From positions 1-18,675 of the forward strand of contig CAMPKP010000058.1 of assembly GCA_946887295.1 (NCBI GenBank): DNA of 18,675 nt, written 5' to 3'. Numbering within the stretch: position 1 is the stretch's first letter; the number at the start of each line of letters is the position of its first letter. This DNA comes from an uncultured Gemmatimonadota bacterium (lineage in GTDB: Bacteria > Gemmatimonadota > Gemmatimonadetes > Gemmatimonadales > GWC2-71-9). A program made the position numbers and the translations under genes. The notes below the pieces were generated by a model. It saw only the letters and a list, made by a program, of their open reading frames with translations, did not search any database and was not told the origin of the DNA. Below, in pieces: positions 16,269 through 18,675 of the stretch.

Positions 16269-16877
16269 ATGCCGCTGACCAAGCGTCAAAGTGAAATCCT
16301 CAGCTACCTGCAGGGGCACATTCAGGATCAGGGCTACGCGCCCAGCTTCGAGGAGATCGCGGAGCAGTTCGGCTTCCAGTCCCTCGCCACGGTGCACGAG
16401 CACCTGACCAACCTCGAGCGCAAGGGCTACATCCGCCGGTCGTACAACGAGAGCCGCTCCATCGAGGTCCTTCCTCCGCGGGGCACTTCGGCGGCCACGG
16501 AAATTCCCCTGCTCGGAAAGGTCGCCGCCGGCACGCCGATCGAGTCGCTGATGCATCAGGAGACCATCGCGGTCCCCGACCAGATGCTGCCGCGCCGCGG
16601 CCCCAACTACGCGCTTCGGGTCCAGGGCACCTCCATGATCGACGAGCACATCCTCGACGGCGACGTGGTCGTGGTCCACGGCAAGCAGAGCGCGGAGAAC
16701 GGCGAGATGGTCATCGCGCTGGTGAACGGCAGCGAGGCCACGGTCAAGAAGTTCTACCGCGAGGCCGGCGGATGGATCCGACTCCAGCCCGCCAACACCA
16801 CCATGCAGCCCATGCGCTTTCAGGAGCGGGACGTCCTGATCCAGGGCGTCGTGGTCGGGGTGATCCGGAAGTACTGA
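16269..16877 (+). CDS. lexA: LexA repressor, SOS regulator
   Basis: The 202-residue SOS repressor self-cleaves on RecA activation. The N-terminal winged helix is MPLTKRQSEILSYLQGHI, then GYAPSFEEIAEQFGFQSLATVHEHL and LERKGYIRR. The hinge leads to the cleavage bond A87-G88 in LLGKVAAGTPIE. The S24-type peptidase part has RVQGTSMIDEHI with nucleophile S122, GDVVVV and EATVKKFYRE with general-base K160. Length is typical. The ATG at 16269 is preceded by GGAG at 16257-16260. The recognition helix (around EEIAEQFGFQSLATVHEHL) differs from the E. coli sequence, consistent with a lineage-specific operator. It is divergent from trpC and converges on trpD with 21 bases between the stops. Confidence 0.97.
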   Translation: MPLTKRQSEILSYLQGHIQDQGYAPSFEEIAEQFGFQSLATVHEHLTNLERKGYIRRSYNESRSIEVLPPRGTSAATEIPLLGKVAAGTPIESLMHQETIAVPDQMLPRRGPNYALRVQGTSMIDEHILDGDVVVVHGKQSAENGEMVIALVNGSEATVKKFYREAGGWIRLQPANTTMQPMRFQERDVLIQGVVVGVIRKY

Positions 16878-16898
16878 GGGACCCGCCGCTCTCCTCGA

Positions 16899-17945
16899 TC
16901 ACGCCGGCCGGGGAGCCGCGCGCCGTAAGCCCTCCAACGCCTCACGTGCCGCGCCGCTCTCCAGCGCGCCGGTGGCGCGCTCTACGGCCGCTTCGAATGT
17001 CGGTGCCTCGCCGGAAACATAGAGTCCCGCCGCCGCGTTCAGCAGCACCGCGCAGCGGACCGCGGGCATGCCGTCGTCTCCGCTGAGCAGACGCTCGATC
17101 CGTTCGGCGTTCTCCGCCGGCTCTCCTCCAGCCAGCCCGTCGAGATCGTCGCACTCGAGCCCGTAGTGCCGGGGCTCGATGCGCCATTCCGTCACCGTTC
17201 CCCGGCGCACCTCCCACACCCGGGTGGATCCGCAGGGACTCACCTCGTCCATGCCCACCTCGGCATGGAGCACGAGCGCGTGGGTGGCCTCGAGCTGCGC
17301 GAGCGCGAGGGCCAGCAGCGGCGCACGCCCCGCGTCCGAGACGCCGATCACCTGCCGGGTGACGCCCGCCGGGTTCACCAGCGGTCCCAGCAGATTCATG
17401 ATCGTCGGTACGCCGAGCTCCCGGCGGACCGGACCCACGTGGCGCATCGCGGGATGGAACGCCGGCGCGAAGAGAAATACCAGCCCGCTCGCGCAGAGCA
17501 CCGCGGCCGCCCGCTCGGCGGAGAGCTGGATGTCCACGCCCAGGGCCTCGAGCACGTCGGCGGAGCCCGACCGCGAGGTGAAGCTCCGGTTGCCATGCTT
17601 GGCCACGGGCACGCCGGCGCCCGCCACCACGAAAGCGGCGGCGGTCGAGAGATTGAGCGTCCCGACCCGTCCCCCGCCGGTGCCGCAGGTATCCACCAGC
17701 CGTCCCGAGTGCTCCACCACGACGCGCACCATGGCCTGGCGAAGCGCCCGCGCGGCTCCGGCCACTTCGTCCGCCGTCTCCCCCTTGGCCCCGAGCCCCA
17801 GGAGCAGCGCGGAGATCTGGACCGGCGTGGCATGCCCGCGCATCAGAACCGAGAACGCCGCCGCGGCGGCTTCGCTGGTGAGCGAGCCGCCTCGAGCCAG
17901 CTCCTGTACGGCCTGTCGCAGTGGGGCGTCGTCGGTCACGGGCAA
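16899..17945 (-). CDS. trpD: Anthranilate phosphoribosyltransferase
   Basis: The 348-residue enzyme joins anthranilate to PRPP. Motifs are LVDTCGTGGGRVGTLNLSTA (PRPP loop; usually GTGGD, here GTGGG), AAFVVAGAGVPVAKHGNRSF, SRSGSADVLEALG, FLFAPAFHPAMRHVGPVRRELG, TIMNLLGPLVNPAG and MDEVSPCGST. The frame opens with TTG at 17945, but GTG at 17939 is an equally good start (VTDDAPLRQAVQEL) and neither has a clear Shine-Dalgarno. It is separated from the trpC-trpF-trpB chain by lexA and is transcribed on the same strand from its own promoter region. It has no fused TrpG glutaminase domain, and trpE is not in the window. Confidence 0.95.
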   Translation of the reverse strand: MPVTDDAPLRQAVQELARGGSLTSEAAAAAFSVLMRGHATPVQISALLLGLGAKGETADEVAGAARALRQAMVRVVVEHSGRLVDTCGTGGGRVGTLNLSTAAAFVVAGAGVPVAKHGNRSFTSRSGSADVLEALGVDIQLSAERAAAVLCASGLVFLFAPAFHPAMRHVGPVRRELGVPTIMNLLGPLVNPAGVTRQVIGVSDAGRAPLLALALAQLEATHALVLHAEVGMDEVSPCGSTRVWEVRRGTVTEWRIEPRHYGLECDDLDGLAGGEPAENAERIERLLSGDDGMPAVRCAVLLNAAAGLYVSGEAPTFEAAVERATGALESGAAREALEGLRRAAPRPA

Positions 17946-17979
17946 GGCGGCGGGTTGGGGGGACCTGCGAGTCGAAAAA

Positions 17980-18018
17980 AACGTACCCGAGAAACCGGCC
18001 TTTTGTCAAATGGGACAA
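17980..18018 (-). promoter_or_regulatory. Candidate trpD promoter with inverted repeat
   Basis: On the minus strand a consensus TTGACA (18004-18009) is followed after 18 bases by TACGTT (17980-17985), a weak -10. The -35 is embedded in an inverted repeat, TTGTC at 18003-18007 and GACAA at 18014-18018, with a 6-base spacer. Such a dyad could bind a repressor. The predicted leader to the trpD start is short, about 30 bases, and I see no leader peptide or attenuator. Confidence 0.45.
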
Positions 18019-18031
18019 GCATTTGCGCAGC

Positions 18032-18060
18032 TTGCCGGGGGGTCGGCGCGGGACTAGATT
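18032..18060 (+). promoter_or_regulatory. Candidate truA promoter (leaderless geometry)
   Basis: TTGCCG at 18032-18037 and TAGATT at 18055-18060 are 17 bases apart, each matching 4 of 6 consensus bases. The truA ATG begins 8 bases after the -10 hexamer, where transcription would be expected to start. No Shine-Dalgarno fits between them, so the mRNA is probably leaderless. Confidence 0.5.
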
Positions 18061-18068
18061 CCGGGCCG

Positions 18069-18675
18069 ATGAGCCGGACATTCCTCGCCACGCTGCACTT
18101 CGACGGCACCGGCTTCGTCGGTTGGCAGCGCCAGCCGGTCGGACGCTCGGTCCAGAGCGAGTTCGAGCGGGTGCTGGAGCGCCTTTTCGGCCGGCCGGCG
18201 GTGGCCCACGCCGCAGGCCGCACCGACGCCGGCGTGCACGCCGTCGGGCTCGCCGTAAGCTTTTCCGCCCCTTTGAGCTGGAGCCCCGCCGCGCTCCGCC
18301 GCGCCCTCAACGCGCTCCTGCCGAAAGACTGCTGGATCGAATCGGTCCGCCCGATGCAGGCAGGCTTCCACGCGCGCAAGAGTGCGGTCTCGCGTCGCTA
18401 CCGTTACGACATCGGCCTCGACGAGGCCGCCTTCTCTCCGTTTCGTCGGCGCTACGAGTGGGCCCTCGGCCGTCCCCTCGATATCGCCGCGCTCCGCGCC
18501 GCCTCGCCGCTTCTCCTCGGCGGGCACGACTTCCGGGCCTTCGCGGCCAAGGGCGCGCCGAAGCCTCACTATGAATGTCGCCTCTCCCGGGCGGACTGGG
18601 AGCTTCGTGCGGAGGGGCGCGGAGTGAGCTTCCACGTGGAGGCCGACCGCTTCCTGCGTCACATGGTGCGGATGG
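18069..18675 (+). CDS. truA: tRNA pseudouridine(38-40) synthase TruA (3' end cut by window edge)
   Basis: The first 202 residues of TruA are present, which isomerises uridines 38-40 in the tRNA anticodon stem. Translation from ATG at 18069 begins MSRTFLATLHFDGTGFVGWQ. It continues RQPVGRSVQSEFERVLERLF, then AGRTDAGVHAVG with the catalytic Asp in GRTDAGVHA (near residue 53). Later motifs are LPKDCWIESV, FHARKSAVSRRYRY, LLGGHDFRAFA and the C-terminal DRFLRHMVRM block, where the window ends. About 40-60 residues are missing by comparison with the family. It is divergent from trpD across 123 bases. Confidence 0.95.
   Translation, partial: MSRTFLATLHFDGTGFVGWQRQPVGRSVQSEFERVLERLFGRPAVAHAAGRTDAGVHAVGLAVSFSAPLSWSPAALRRALNALLPKDCWIESVRPMQAGFHARKSAVSRRYRYDIGLDEAAFSPFRRRYEWALGRPLDIAALRAASPLLLGGHDFRAFAAKGAPKPHYECRLSRADWELRAEGRGVSFHVEADRFLRHMVRM

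Noticed and set aside
16878..16898. Bidirectional terminator between lexA and trpD
   Set aside because: Only 21 bases, with no inverted repeat or T-run visible.
17946..18068. trp leader peptide or riboswitch ahead of trpD
   Set aside because: The expected leader is only about 30 bases; no short ORF with Trp codons and no T-box or tandem hairpin features are seen.

Overview
The window is about 18.7 kb of GC-rich bacterial chromosome. Genes are densely packed, many starts are GTG or TTG, and stop/start overlaps are common. Gene content and style (serine-cycle-like genes, long co-directional operons, HEAT/HD-GYP signalling genes, a divergent lexA) suggest an uncultured soil or aquatic lineage such as Gemmatimonadota or a Rokubacteria-like group. 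This placement is inference, because there is no rRNA or other marker in the window. I see no tRNA, rRNA, CRISPR array, prophage or insertion sequence.

Region 1 (1-4493) is a carbon-assimilation module. Serine-glyoxylate aminotransferase (sgaA), malyl-CoA lyase (mcl) and the start of a malate thiokinase / succinyl-CoA ligase beta subunit (mtkA-like, cut by the window edge) run on the minus strand. A MOFRL-family glycerate 2-kinase is divergent on the plus strand. Together they cover four steps of the serine cycle: malate to malyl-CoA, malyl-CoA to acetyl-CoA plus glyoxylate, glyoxylate plus serine to glycine plus hydroxypyruvate, and glycerate to 2-phosphoglycerate. A REP-like GTCATCCC repeat lies between mcl and mtkA.

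Region 2 (4510-16185) is one continuous minus-strand gene chain, read as trpC, trpF, trpB, a HEAT-repeat protein, an HD-GYP protein, trpA, a membrane GAF/MCP-like protein, folK, panB, panC, a yqeK-like HD hydrolase and a LytR_C-domain membrane protein. Nearly every junction overlaps or is separated by only a few bases. Tryptophan, folate and pantothenate biosynthesis are thus interleaved with three signalling genes. The HEAT and HD-GYP proteins appear to share a homologous N-terminal domain and sit between trpB and trpA.

Region 3 (16186-18675) has lexA, divergent from trpC over a short shared promoter region. That region carries four TTCGG direct repeats with 11/14/11-bp spacing centred on the -10 element, a strong candidate for the LexA operator. 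trpD converges on lexA and has its own promoter region. truA (cut by the window end) is divergent from trpD and has the promoter geometry of a leaderless transcript. trpE is not in the window.
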